A stretch of DNA of 64,000 nucleotides from Volvox africanus. Taxonomy: Eukaryota; Chlorophyta; Chlorophyceae; Chlamydomonadales; Volvocaceae. The translations under genes were made by a program, and so were the position numbers. The stretch lies in the NCBI GenBank assembly GCA_030268105.1, contig BSDZ01000086.1, forward strand, positions 682,001-746,000, read 5' to 3'. The notes beneath the pieces were generated by a model. The model was not told where the DNA came from. It did no database searches and saw only the letters and a program-made list of their open reading frames with translations. Below are positions 1 through 12,100 of the stretch, in pieces; positions within the stretch are counted from its first letter, which is position 1, and the number at the start of each line of letters is the position of its first letter.

Positions 1-383
1 TTGTGAATGGATTCTCAAGGCCGGCAGATAGCATGTCCCCTTGACTGTTAGTAAAAATGTGGAATGCGACGCGCAGAGCCTGTGAGATTATGGGAAAGGT
101 TTTGATGCATTCGGCAGCTGGGAATACATTTAGGGTGAAGCTATGCCCTAACTTGCCTGAGTCATGCAGTCTATTCCTATGCGACAAGTACTTTTAGCAC
201 AGTACTTTCCTGTATATGCTACGCTGTGCTACATGACATTTCCTGTTAGCTTCAGGAAGTGTCAGTACCCGCGAGATTGGTTTTTGTTCCCAGCAACGGA
301 TTTTGTGTGTTTGTGTCCCTGCTGGGTTCGTTGCTTCGTAGCCCCGTTCTCAGCGGCCCAATACGTGCCGTCGCCACCCACTT

Positions 384-3035
384 AGGAAGAGCTTGACAAC
401 GGTGACCCGTATGGCGTTGAGTACGGGGCATATCCCGGCGAGCATCGAGGTCGCGGTAACCCTGCACTGGCGGTCGCGACGCGCGCGGAGCGATCCACGT
501 GGCGCCGTACGATGGATGCCGACGCAGACCCGGGGGAGTTAATGGTGGACTTCCGGCCCAACGCGGTGTTGGTGATTGAGCTGTCGCGTGCCAAGCTGCA
601 GTGCATGAACCTGAACGTGTGGCTGAACGATGAGGTCATCAACCTGTATATGCTATTGCTGCAGGTGAGCTGAATGCGTCCGTGTTGGTAACGGGGAGTT
701 GCGTTGGGGTTTTCTGCCCGTGGGAAGCATCGGAAGTATTGCCTAGGGAAGCACCGGCTTGATCGTTCACTTGAACAAACTTCGACTTTCCCATGGCGCT
801 GCATTGAGCCTGTGTGACGCCATGTACCGTTAAGGCTGGGGTGTTCGGATAGTCCTGTGCGTGAACCCTCCCTTTCAGTCTCCCTCTGGCCTCACCCACC
901 CCCTTTAGTATCCTGACTCTCTTTGCTTTCACATTCGGATTTCCCCGTAAAACCCCGCACCATTCCCCCTCCACACCCGTTCCGCTCCATGTGCAGATGC
1001 GTGACACCCGGTTTCGCCAGACTGCCCGGACTAATTCGTCCCCGGCGCCCCGCTGTCATTTCTTCAACAGCTTTTTTTATAACAAGCTGTTCCAGGTGTG
1101 AATGCGCAAACCACACCAGTTAAGGCACTGAGGTTACACAACTGGCGGTGAGCAAGGAAGCTGCGCGATGTTATGTATGCAGCCTCTCCGTGCAGCACTA
1201 CTCAAAGTTCCCGCGGGCACGTAACCGCAGCTTCCTTCTTGGGGCAGCCGTTCCAAACATATTCACCCATCATCACTTGGGGGATCCGCATTTCATGAGC
1301 ATTCATGGATATAGAGCTTTTAGTTCTCATCTTCCGCAATTCCGTATAACCACACATGAAAATCTGTCATAAAACACAACAGGATGAGGGTGCCTACAAC
1401 TACGCCAACGTGCGGCGCTGGACGATCCCACGGCAGCTCATTAACAAGATGCAGGTACCCCTTGGGAAATGGTAGAGATTTAAGGATGGCCGGGAAAGCG
1501 AAGGACGGGTGGATTGCTGCACTGAAGATCTCGACTGCGTGCCGCCGATATCAGAGTGGGTCATGGCCCGTGCTTTGAAACACCCCAGGTCGTCGAACTG
1601 CCCTTCCCTCGTACCTGACTGACAGAGGTGATCTTAAGGGAAGGAAGGGTGAGGCCAAAGAGCGGCGGACGGTGTTACCACCGTTTTTCTGTTGTGACCG
1701 CCTTCTCAAGATGAGAAGGCCTCACGAGAAGACACGCCCATCCTTGGATATGACCCATCTACCTACTTAGTTTACCGACATTGAAAACCACAATTTCGAA
1801 ACCTGGTGCCTAGTCTTTACTTGGATAACGGTTGCACTGCCAGTCATAGGCGTGCTATCCTTTCCGCATTTCCTGATGTTCGTTGTCTTATCGCTGTCCC
1901 CGGGAACCACGCTGTCGACCCTCATTATCTGGCCCTAACTGGTCTTGCTAAGTGCCCCTATCCTCCCTGCGATAGCCGTCCTCAAATGTACTGGAGCTGG
2001 ACCGCATCATCATCCCCATCCACAAGGGGGTGCATTGGACGTGCGCTGAGATTGACCTGAAGGCGCGGGCGGTCCGATACTACGACTCGCTCATGGTGCG
2101 GCATGGTGCAGGGTGGGAGTGATACGAGCGCCGGATTTAGACCCGTCAGTAGCATCAGCAGTCCTTCATTTGGACAAAAGACCGGTTGTGCGCTCATGAC
2201 TTGTTGTGCATTTGCTCCGTTTCCCCGCACAGACCCTTCCTCATATATATAGGCCTTTCCCTGCCATTGGATGGCCACTGGATGTCAAGCTACTGGTGTA
2301 AATGGTGAAAATGCTTTCTAACGGAGTACTACTGTCACCCACTCGTGCATTTGCTTTTGCTCCCTGTATGTGTGGGTCTGTTAGGGTGAGGATCACGCAC
2401 TGGTGCGGCACCTGTTGACATGGGTGTCGGACGAGTCGGCGGACAAATGTCATCAGCGGTGGGTGGAGGGACGGGGTTATTCCAAGTGGTGGTGGGAGGT
2501 TTTGATGTGTTAAATCTGATGTGGTTGGGGTCATGCGTGAACTTGTTCCCGCTATCAACGGCGACTGCCAGAGTTCTCCCTTATACCTCGAACACTTGTC
2601 GGTCTGCTTCTCACTTCCTGTACACCTTACACGACTTCATGCACCATCTTAGGCATGTGCTCGGGTTCTTGCACTCGGGTTCTCGACCTTGCCGGCGCAG
2701 TTGCCCTGCCCAATTCAAGGCTGCACCATAGAACAGTACTCTATTACTCTCTGCCCCCACCATACCATCAACCTGCTAAGCGTACTGTGCGTTATGTTGT
2801 CCTCCTCGCCGCCACGGTCATACTGTACCGGTGCCGCAGGTGGGACACGTCGAAGTGGTCTGTGGAATTCCCTAAGGACATCCCCGTGCAGCGCAACGGC
2901 TGCGACTGCGGCGTCTTTTCCATCATGTTTGCAGACCGCCGCGGCGCTGGGCTGCCCTTCGACTTCAGTCAGCGGGACATGGGGCTGCTGCGCATCAAGG
3001 TGCTACACCGCGTCGTGCAGATGCGCGTAGACTGA
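384..3035 (+). CDS. ULP1/SENP-family SUMO protease (C48), catalytic domain, 5' part missing
   Basis: Cysteine protease that matures SUMO and removes it from proteins; in other eukaryotes these enzymes act in the nucleus and at nuclear pores. Exons 384-664, 997-1095, 1383-1454, 1997-2095, 2385-2458 and 2840-3035 join in phase with GT-AG introns. The substrate-binding motif WLNDEVIN lies at the end of the first exon and HFFNSFF plus RRWT follow. The catalytic triad is visible: His in VHWT (codon 2033-2035), Asp in YYDSL (2084-2086) and Cys in QRNGCDCGVF (second Cys, 2907-2909), with the oxyanion Gln just before it. The C-terminal helix ends at TGA 3033-3035, as in yeast Ulp1. The frame opens after a TAG at 381-383 that could itself be a splice acceptor, so the start and any N-terminal targeting region are not seen. 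Family assignment is firm; the subtype is not resolved. Confidence 0.93.
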
Positions 3036-3658
3036 AGGGGTGACCCGAGCAGGGCTGCTTGTGATGCTCAAGAATGCGGAAAGGGAGGTGCGCAAAACGC
3101 CACGTCAACAGTTGAGTTTTGAGGAGGACTTGGTGCAAATGCCTCACTGAGCCATCTGACGGATTCAGATCCAGATCGGAGTACGGGAATGGATTGCGAA
3201 CCTAGGAATTGCGTTTGTGCGCGTGCGCTACCGAACTTCTGGGATGCTATTGAAGACAAATAATTGGGTCCTACGGTTGATGAGCCATATCAATAGCGCG
3301 TGGAGTTTTGCCAGGCACAAGGATGATGATGCAGACAGGATCACCGGTGCTATGGAACAAGGGTGAGGTGGGATGGACGGCAGGTAAGAGAGGTACGTTG
3401 CCGGTTACGGAAAAGGAGAGGTTTGGAAAGGGTCAGGCGCTGCAGATTCTGCCGGGGCGTTAGCAATATGATAGTGGTTCGCCATCGCGCATCCTCCTCT
3501 ACAGTTCTCGTCTGGGATGGGTCGCACATGTTGTTTGGAAATTCCTTTGTCCGAAGTAGACTTGAGGGGTGGAACAGGTGGGGTTGATGCTTAGTGCACG
3601 GCACCACCCTTGGGGAGGGGGCGGGCAGGCGAGAAATTGCGCAGGCAGTTTCGAAAGA

Positions 3659-3663
3659 TGTAA
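3659..3663 (+). promoter_or_regulatory. TGTAA poly(A) signal after the SUMO protease gene
   Basis: First TGTAA pentamer found downstream of the stop codon, giving a 3'UTR of about 620 nt. TGTAA is the known chlorophyte poly(A) signal. The assignment to this gene is inferred from position only. Confidence 0.4.
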
Positions 3664-6171
3664 CACAGTCGTCAGTAGGGCCACCTGCTCATGATTGGGT
3701 CTCTAGTGGGTTCAATCGGTTGCATGGCGACATCAACCAATGCCGTCTGAATTCGCTGCTTGTTTCGTTCTCATTAGAAGGTACAATCTTGAATGTAGCC
3801 TGCGAGTGCTGTGGCCGTCGGTTTGGCCCTTAAATCTCCTGTTTGGGGGCTACCATAGTGCTAGACGTACATCGTCCTGCCGTGTCATGCCGCGTGATGT
3901 ACCTTACACTGCGGCGGCGATCAAGCCTCCCAGCTCTGCAGCGCGGTGTTCACGAGGGAGTCTGCATTGGTGCATGGGTGCAAGAGGGATTTCTCAAGCT
4001 CCGCGGCTGTTTTGGCGGCCGAGAGGTTATTTGGTTTTTTCGAATGCGGCAGGTGAACTCGGCGTTGTGAAGGCCAGGACGAGGACCCTATATGCATTGT
4101 TATCTGTTTTGCGTAGTGGCTGTCTTTTTGTATGATGCTACGTTATGGTGGATTTTTCACTCAAGACCGACGGCCTTCATGGATTTCATCAATCTTGGAT
4201 ACTTGGCTTTTAATCACCCACCCGGGCCAACAGTGCGGCTTCACGGCGGCGTGTGCAGTCGCCGGGCGCATATACGGCTGTACAAATACTCACCTGTGGA
4301 AATGTGGCGCGTGTCCTGCATCAGGATGTTTGTCAAAGCTTTTTGCGGATGGGAACTTTCTGGACGGACGGACGTTATTTCCGGCCGATCGACGTAAACC
4401 TTGACCCACATGTGTGCGTCACACGGTCAACTCCTCACTCATGGTTTATTCACATCTGGAAAAATATATATCATATACGTCGTGGCATCAGGTCCCCCTG
4501 ATCCAGGTGCATGTCCGAAGGAGCGCCTTGAGGACGGGTCCACCCTACATCCTCTTTTAAGGGCGTGCGCTTATCCACCTCTATGCATCAGTTATGAACC
4601 GAGACCGCCTTCGTGACTCCATATGCATAATGGTGAGAGAGGTTATGTTCCTTCCGTTCAATAGGTAGCTGAACCTTGCGTCGTAGACAAAGTTCATGGT
4701 GCGGTACTTCGCTGCTGAGGGGTAACAACATACTTCCAGAATGCGCGAGAGGCAAATAGCTGAGGCTTGATAGTCGAACTTTTCAGAAGGACAACAAAAG
4801 TGGTTACCGTACTCCTGTACGGCTACCATGTTATGCACCCAATTATTGTGATGCTTTCACACCCATCAAATATTCCCCTCGCACAACTCTCAGCTCTGCC
4901 CTCGCACAAGTCACAATGGCCACATCGCAGAACCACAGCCGTCGAGGGTCAAAGAGGGTCAGGGCCCTATGACGCAGTGAAGCTTCGGATTGCCCTCACA
5001 CTTTCCATTCTTCAATCTGCCTTGCTTTCTAATTGATCTTGGTCCTTCGTCTAACCGTACGGCACACTCCTGACAACCTCATGGCCTTGTCTCAAATTCG
5101 TGTACCTGCGCACGCCCGCCACTACCTACGTTCCCGCCAATTGCAAAGTCCTCCGTACATATCTGTACCTACTCCGTACCAACTCCTTTTACTCCTCCGG
5201 GAGCTGTTGCATTTCGCACGAGAGCTCCCGCTGCAGCTCCCCTAGCGGCACTGCCAATGCCTCCTGCTGGAGCCCGCGAAGGAATTGAACGGCCTGCGTG
5301 GACGGAAATATATATTATGCCGATTAGGTTTCAGGGCTGGCTTCGGAGCTCCCTGGGCTTCCCTGGCTTCCAAAATTTGGATGGAAACTGCAGAGTCTCC
5401 AGACAAAGAGTGCATTAGGGATGCGGAGCGCCGGGCGGTTACGTAATGAAGGGAGGGAGATTACTCCACTGCTGGTTCGACATTTAATTTGTGGTCGATG
5501 CACATCAGAGCAGCGTACGACCTCGCAGCCCAAAGCCGTAACCACTCCACTCACTTCCGTTGGGATTGCAAACCATCCCAAAGAAAACAAAAGGCAAAAG
5601 AAATCCCCCAACTCCCAGCTCGCTGGATCAGCATCATCTGTGCCTAAGAGGAAGACTGCTACTAGATTGGGATTCGGACACGCCATAAATACACACCCGC
5701 TCAGCCCCCTCCGCGGTCGCGCCGCCACTGCGCCATTGCTGCGCTAGGACCGCGAGCCTGAGGCGGGAAGATGCAGCGATGACTGAGTAATGAGGCTTAG
5801 GCTTAATCCGGTTTCCAGGTCGGCATACCTTAATGTCCGGAAGAAGTACTGAGATGTATCTGAACGTCTTGCCAATAGCAAATCTCAGATCGTGGGCGGA
5901 AGGGCTCGGGAAAGTGAACGCGGCGCTGGGGAAGCGGTCTTTCTTTGCCGGGGAGCCAGGAAGGGCGGAAGTCTTCGGACAACATAGGAGCTAAGCGAAA
6001 CGCCGATGTGAGCAACTAACGTTCCAACGGAAGGAGGCAAAAGGAACATGCAGAGGCGGAGGGGGAAGCATGATGTAAATGAAGATAGCTCGTCCGGACA
6101 GCGTGCCGAGTCGACTGCAATAACCCACGGCCCTCACGTCGTACGATCTACTGACCCGCGGGTCGGAAAAC
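3664..6171. other. Intergenic region between convergent genes
   Basis: No gene could be supported. Several open frames of 60-134 codons exist on both strands (for example + 4092-4397 and + 5421-5747, the latter with a basic KRQKK stretch), but they overlap one another, have no recognisable motif, and many begin with non-ATG codons. The stretch separates the 3' ends of the SUMO protease (+) and MSH4 (-). Confidence 0.5.
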
Positions 6172-9100
6172 CTACCGACTGCAGACTGACGCTGCCGCCG
6201 CCCATAGCTCGCTGCCGCTGGCGCTGACCTCCAGTCGTCGCCTCTCCGTCTCCTCCAACATTTCAGCAATCCTGAGTGAGCGTACGTACCTTATGTAAGG
6301 ATGATAGACAAATACATGATTCGACGGGCAAGCAAAGAGACAGCAATAACCCCTAAAAAGAGCCGACAGCGGGTGGGACGGGCAAAAGGGTTTGCCAGGG
6401 TTTTCAGTTTGGCACCGACGGCCACACCATGGTTGCTGTTCCACGGCATACAATTCCTTCCGTACGTTACGGCGTGCATATGGGTGGTGCTCAGGTTGAT
6501 GCATTTCCGCCCAATAACCGGTAGCTGGTGGAGGCGATTGGCCCCCGACATACATCCTTCCCCCCCGCGTGCGCACACACACACACAAACACAAACACAC
6601 ACACACCTGCGCGCTTCCGCTACAACACTGGCCGGCATACCCCCCGCTTCCGCCAGCATCAGCCCATAGTGGCAGTAGTCTAGCGCCGCCGCCGGCTGTA
6701 GCAGCCACTGGAAATCCAATGTGCCGGCAGTTGTGTCCACCTGCAACCACCACAAACGGGCGCGACCCGGGCTGCCGTGCATTGGGGGCCCTATCCGGAA
6801 ACCGAAACTAACCGCAACATGCCAGGCGACCCGAACCAATAATGGGTCATAAGGCCCCCCGCCGCCCACCTGCAGCTTCCAAAGTCGGGCATGGGGATAG
6901 AGCACCGCCAGCTCGCCAAGCTGAGGAAAGTGGGTGGCCAGCAGTGTCGCTGACCCACGGGTCATGAGCTCTTCGCAAATCTGTATCACGTGCACATGAA
7001 TAAGGGCAGCGAATATGAAAAGCTTGTTCCCAGGATGCGCGAGCCGCGCGAGCAGCTGCAGCCAGTGTTCCCCGCTGCAAAAAGTGGATCGCCTTAAATG
7101 CAGCATTCCAGGCGGGAAAAGGAACCAATATACCAACACGACAAAGCACAGAATCATTCATTTCCAGCAGCCAGGTGGCACAAAATGAAGATCTGTCGTA
7201 CGAAGATCGTTGTCCGGATAGTTGTAAGTTAAACTTCCCAATTCTCAGACCCAACCATCGGTCGTACGAATCCAAAATTAAAGTAAGGTAGGACCGGTAG
7301 ACATGCGGTAGACGCTCCACGTCAGCTCCACTCACCGCCCAGGCCAGCCCCACTCCATCTGCCGTACTAGTAGCTCGTCCCAGCTCGTCCAACAGCACAA
7401 GGCTTCGTGACGTGGCTGACGCCAGCACCGCAGCGGCGTCCTGCGAAGCAGTTCAAAAGGCCACGTTTTATCACCGCGTCATACCAACTATATTTACTAT
7501 AGTAACACACACCTACAGAGAAAGAGAGACACATGCCCAACAAAGTGAAAGGCTCATTCGAAGAACTGAATTCCCCCCTCCCCCCTTCCCCTCTTGCTGT
7601 GCGCATGCCTGCATTTCCGACAGGAAACTGCTACTGCCGGCCTCCAGGTCGTCTTCCGGACCCAGGGCCCCGCTGCCGCCAAAGCCCAGGCGGCCCAGCA
7701 GGGCGGTGAAGGGACTGAGCGCGAAGAAGTCTGCAGGGACCCAGCACCCCGCCTGCGCCATCACCACGAGCAAAGCAACCTGGGGTGTGAATGGGACCAG
7801 TGCCAGTGCCGTACGCGAGAAGTTACAGGCGGAGTAAAGACACGGGCGCGCAATCCGGCGATGTCATAATCGCTGTTGCTGTTGTCGTTGTAGGTTGTAG
7901 GTGGTGTCAAGAGATGGTTATTGTGGTTGTATTTGTCGTTGTGGAGGTTGTATTGGTTGTGGTAGTTGTGATGGTTGTGATCGTTGTGAGTTTGGCCGTG
8001 GGTGAAGGTGGGAAAGGTTGGGAAGCCGTGCTTACGGGGTTTGAAGTGCGGTATTTGTGTGTTTTGCAGGTCGGCCGGTGAATGGCTCGTGTCGACCCGC
8101 AGCATACCACCACGACGATACGGGCGCTGTCATCGAGAGTATCGGACGATGCGGTTAAGATATTTGGTTGTGATCCTATTCATCCCGTTGCGGTCATTTT
8201 ATTCCGTTAAGTCCATTGTTTATCGGGACTGCCGTACTGTCGTACCCACTTGGTGCAGGTAGGTGGATTTCCCCGACATGTTGGGCCCCGTGATGATGTG
8301 GAGAGGGGCTGAGCAGCTCACGAAGCAGTCGTTTGGCTGTACGGCATAACCACCGGCCGCAGCCTCCCCCCCTGTAGCTGCCAGTGCGCTCCTCGCCGCC
8401 AGCAACGGATGCCGTCCCTACGATGGGGGCAGAAACTACTTTGTTGAACTTAAAACTACTACATATAATAATTACCATGTAAAATAAAAATACTAGGCAG
8501 CATCTTGAGAGGCCATTTCATTCGGCACCCTTACTTGTACAACAACCAACCTGGGCGTGTTCATTCACACTCACCGTGTCATTCATGGCAGCTATGCAGT
8601 TAGGAATGCTGCAGCATGATTGAAAGAAACTATACAAGCTCTCCAGATTTTATTATATATATATTAAAAATGTACGGCAAGCTACCATGTATGATATTTG
8701 GGCATACCTGTACGATGGCTAACGGGCCGCCCAGCTGGAGGTTCGGGCGGCAGCACTGACCCATGGGTCCGTTTGACACCAGATTCGCCAACCCAACCAT
8801 CATATCCAGCAGTGCGAGACTGTCCACCAGCCGCTGCAGCGCCCCGAACTGGGCAAACGCCTCCGAAACCACGCTCTCCAGAAACTGTGTGGAAACGGTA
8901 CGGACGAAATACTGGGCCCCGGTGAATAAAGAAATAATCGGCGAATATCAACATCATTACATCACCACCACAGTATCAAAATCAAATTTGAGCATTAGCG
9001 GTGGGAAAGGGGTCAGGGCTTCCTGGAGGCAACAACAATTACTTCATTTGGGGTGTTCGTACACGTGAACTCGGAGCCAAGGTTTCATTCAACAAAATAT

Positions 9101-12100
9101 ACGACGTTTGCCGTATTTCGTCTGCAAAATAATGTTTGCAAAACACCGTCACAATGCTGTTCCAGTTCGTTGCGTCTGACGAAGAAGGACGCGGGTCCAC
9201 GTGCCGAACTGTACGGCACCTGCATGGGGAAATTGCCGTATCAGGTTTCCGTAATCACCTACCGATGACTAACCTGCCGTGTCAGCAATAAGCAATCGAA
9301 CGTCGCGTCTCGAAGCCTCGTGTTCAGTGCGTTGATCTCGTGGGTGGTTACCAACAGAGCACCGTTGCCACGCCGCTCCAAAACCATCAGTTGCGGCGCC
9401 AGCGGTCCTGCCGTACCCGCACCCGTAATCGTACCCGCACCTACCGCCGTCACCTGCGCCTGTTGCCACGTCAGATGCGGGACAGCGGCAGTGCCATGGC
9501 CACCTCCGCTGGCATCTGCCGCTCTTTCCAGTTCCCGCATCGCCTTTGCGGCCTCGCCACCGCCACCGCTGCCGCCACCGCTGCCGTTACCCGTACCCGT
9601 ACTACTGGAGGGAGGTAGAGTCAGGAAGAAGCCCTTTCGACTGTTGTACGACACCTGACAGCGGGAAAAATAAGATAAGGTTCATAAGTTGCTCCCTGAC
9701 CGGATTTGCAATTACCAGAGGGGCCTTATGGCGCCGGAGTCACAGTGAACGCGAAGATGAACTGCCATTCGCCTAGGCACACCGTGTCGTACCGTGTTGA
9801 GCTCCTTATCCCCTGCACCACACTGCCGCCGTACAAACTACCACATGGCCGGACGCCTCTGCGCGGGTTCGCAAACCCCGACCTGAACACCCGGGGCCTT
9901 CCCGCGTTCCCGCATACACACACGTACATACACATACACACACGTACGTGGAGACCGGCCACACTCGCCTTTAGGCCCGGAAGGTCCATCTCCTGTGCAT
10001 ACCGGGCTGCCAGCTCGTGTACGGATTCCGTCAGGCGGCACAGCGACCCACGGGCCATCTCCAGCAGGCCCCCTGGAGCAGCTTCCGCGCGGATCGCGAA
10101 GCACTGCTGAATGCGGGAGATGAACGGCGCGCCTCGTGAAGAAGCAGCGGTCGCATCTTCATCCAAGACCTGCATGGTACGGCAGTGGCACGGCAGTGGA
10201 CCATCAAACAAATGAGTAATCACATCCGCACATCCGTACATCCGTACAGCAACCTTGAGAAATATTGTGTTGGGCGCATATTGTCGTGCTCGGCCGGCTT
10301 ATGGTTGGAGGTTTCCCGGTCTATGACTGCCAATGTGTACGGCAAAACCCTGTTACGAGTGCATGCTCATTCATTTGTACGGAAGGTCCTCAGCCTGAAG
10401 CCCCACCTCATCCACACGCCGCTTGAGAGTATGCAGCCGGGGCTCGTTGCAGTTCGCGCGGATAGCCGCCAGTAAGGGGCTTCGCGCGGGCTGCGACAGC
10501 AGAGCGGGAGGACCGCGTGTGAGTTGGGTCTCGGAAATCAAAGGCTTGTGGGTTGCGGGGGCTGATGCCGTGTTGATGGATTTAGGCCGAGAGGAATCAA
10601 AAGTGCTGAATGCATACCACCATCCGTACATGCATGTACTGCACTTAACCTCGCCTACGGTAAAAGTTAATGAGTCAGCATGGCCATGGCCTTGTACGGC
10701 AAGTTGCGGTAAAAAATGACGGCATGTCGTACCTCCAGGGTCTTGGCGAGGGGCACCAGTAGGGACAGCAGGTCGCGCAGCAGCAGGAGTGATCTCACCA
10801 ATTCACCGATGCCGCGTCCTGACGATGAGGCAGCCGAGTGGGGGCGGCGAGCGGCGACTGAAGGCTTGAACTTGAACTTGTAACATCGGCGGCCGGGGAG
10901 GGCGCCCACAAGCCTTTGATTTCCGAGACCCAACTCACACGCGGTCCTCCCGCTCTGCTGTCGCAGCCCGCGCGAAGCCCCTTACTGGCGGCTATCCGCG
11001 CGAACTGCAACGAGCCCCGGCTGCATACCAGTACTGTCGTACTTTAAAGCATCTTTACATCTTTATAACTCCGTACTCGTGCACACGCACCTGGGTCGCT
11101 ACACGCTACTGCCCCAAAGCCAGTGACGCCGCCACCAGCCCCGTTGACACTGGCGCCGGCGGCCGCCAAGCTGTAGCACACCTTGTCGAGATCTTTCGGC
11201 AGTAGCGCCAACATCTGACCCAAATCAAAAGCCAATGTATCGTTGTGTATCAACTCCCCGATGGTATCATACCTACGTCGTATAACAAAGGATAAATTAC
11301 AACCATACAATTGCATGCAAGCAATGTCGTACTGATCCCGTACTAAGTAAAAATAAAGGATAATAAGATAGGATATTTCGGTTGTTATTCCTTACAGTTA
11401 TGATAATCAGTTGTGAAACCGGAAAACAAACAGGACAACGCAAGGGGTTAATGGCTTACACGGTTTCCTTTGATGCTGTGATATTAAGCCCTCGAAAACT
11501 GTTGCGCACCTCATCTTTGATCAGCAAATTTGTAAATCTCCGTACGATAAATCTCCGTACAAACGCTCTCCTCCTGTGCCCACCCCGCACTCCCCGCCCT
11601 GGCCCGCACCTCGTGTTTAATGTTCCCACGTCCGCCAGCGGCTGTAGCAGACTGGACCGCAACAGCCTCATTCCAGCCGCTGTGCGCACAGAGCCGCCCA
11701 TCAACCGCAGAAGGCTGCCGGCGGCCGGAGGACAACCCGCCGCCGACCGACCCATGGGTCCCGCGGGCCGTACGATCTGCAACGATAGCAGCGAAGATCT
11801 CCGTGCGGAAATTGCAAATGAATTTAAGAAGGTAATAAAACTCTCTAAGCGTCATCATGCCCATGTGCCAAGGCGTCACTTGGGCCCTACACGCCTCTGC
11901 TTAATGCTGCTCGAAGGCCCTTGGGCCTTATCCCCCCCGATACTTCTTAGCCTCACCTTTTCCACCGCCTCCAGAACTCCCCTCCGGTGAGGGTAGATGT
12001 TGGACAGCCGTAAAGAAGACCTGCTGGCCGCACCCCCTTATCCCCTCACCCGCTTACCCCCTCACCCGCTTACCCCCGGACCCCCTCACGCCCTTATCCC

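Noticed and set aside
5421..5747. 108-codon ATG frame with a basic KRQKK stretch, and a 134-codon frame opposite
   Set aside because: No splice support or motif; the minus frame lacks an ATG. Overlap on both strands suggests chance.
10431..10700. 98-codon plus-strand frame over MSH4 exon 10490-10407
   Set aside because: Its translation is repeated at 11010 on the minus strand only because of the inverted duplication; it is antisense to a real exon.
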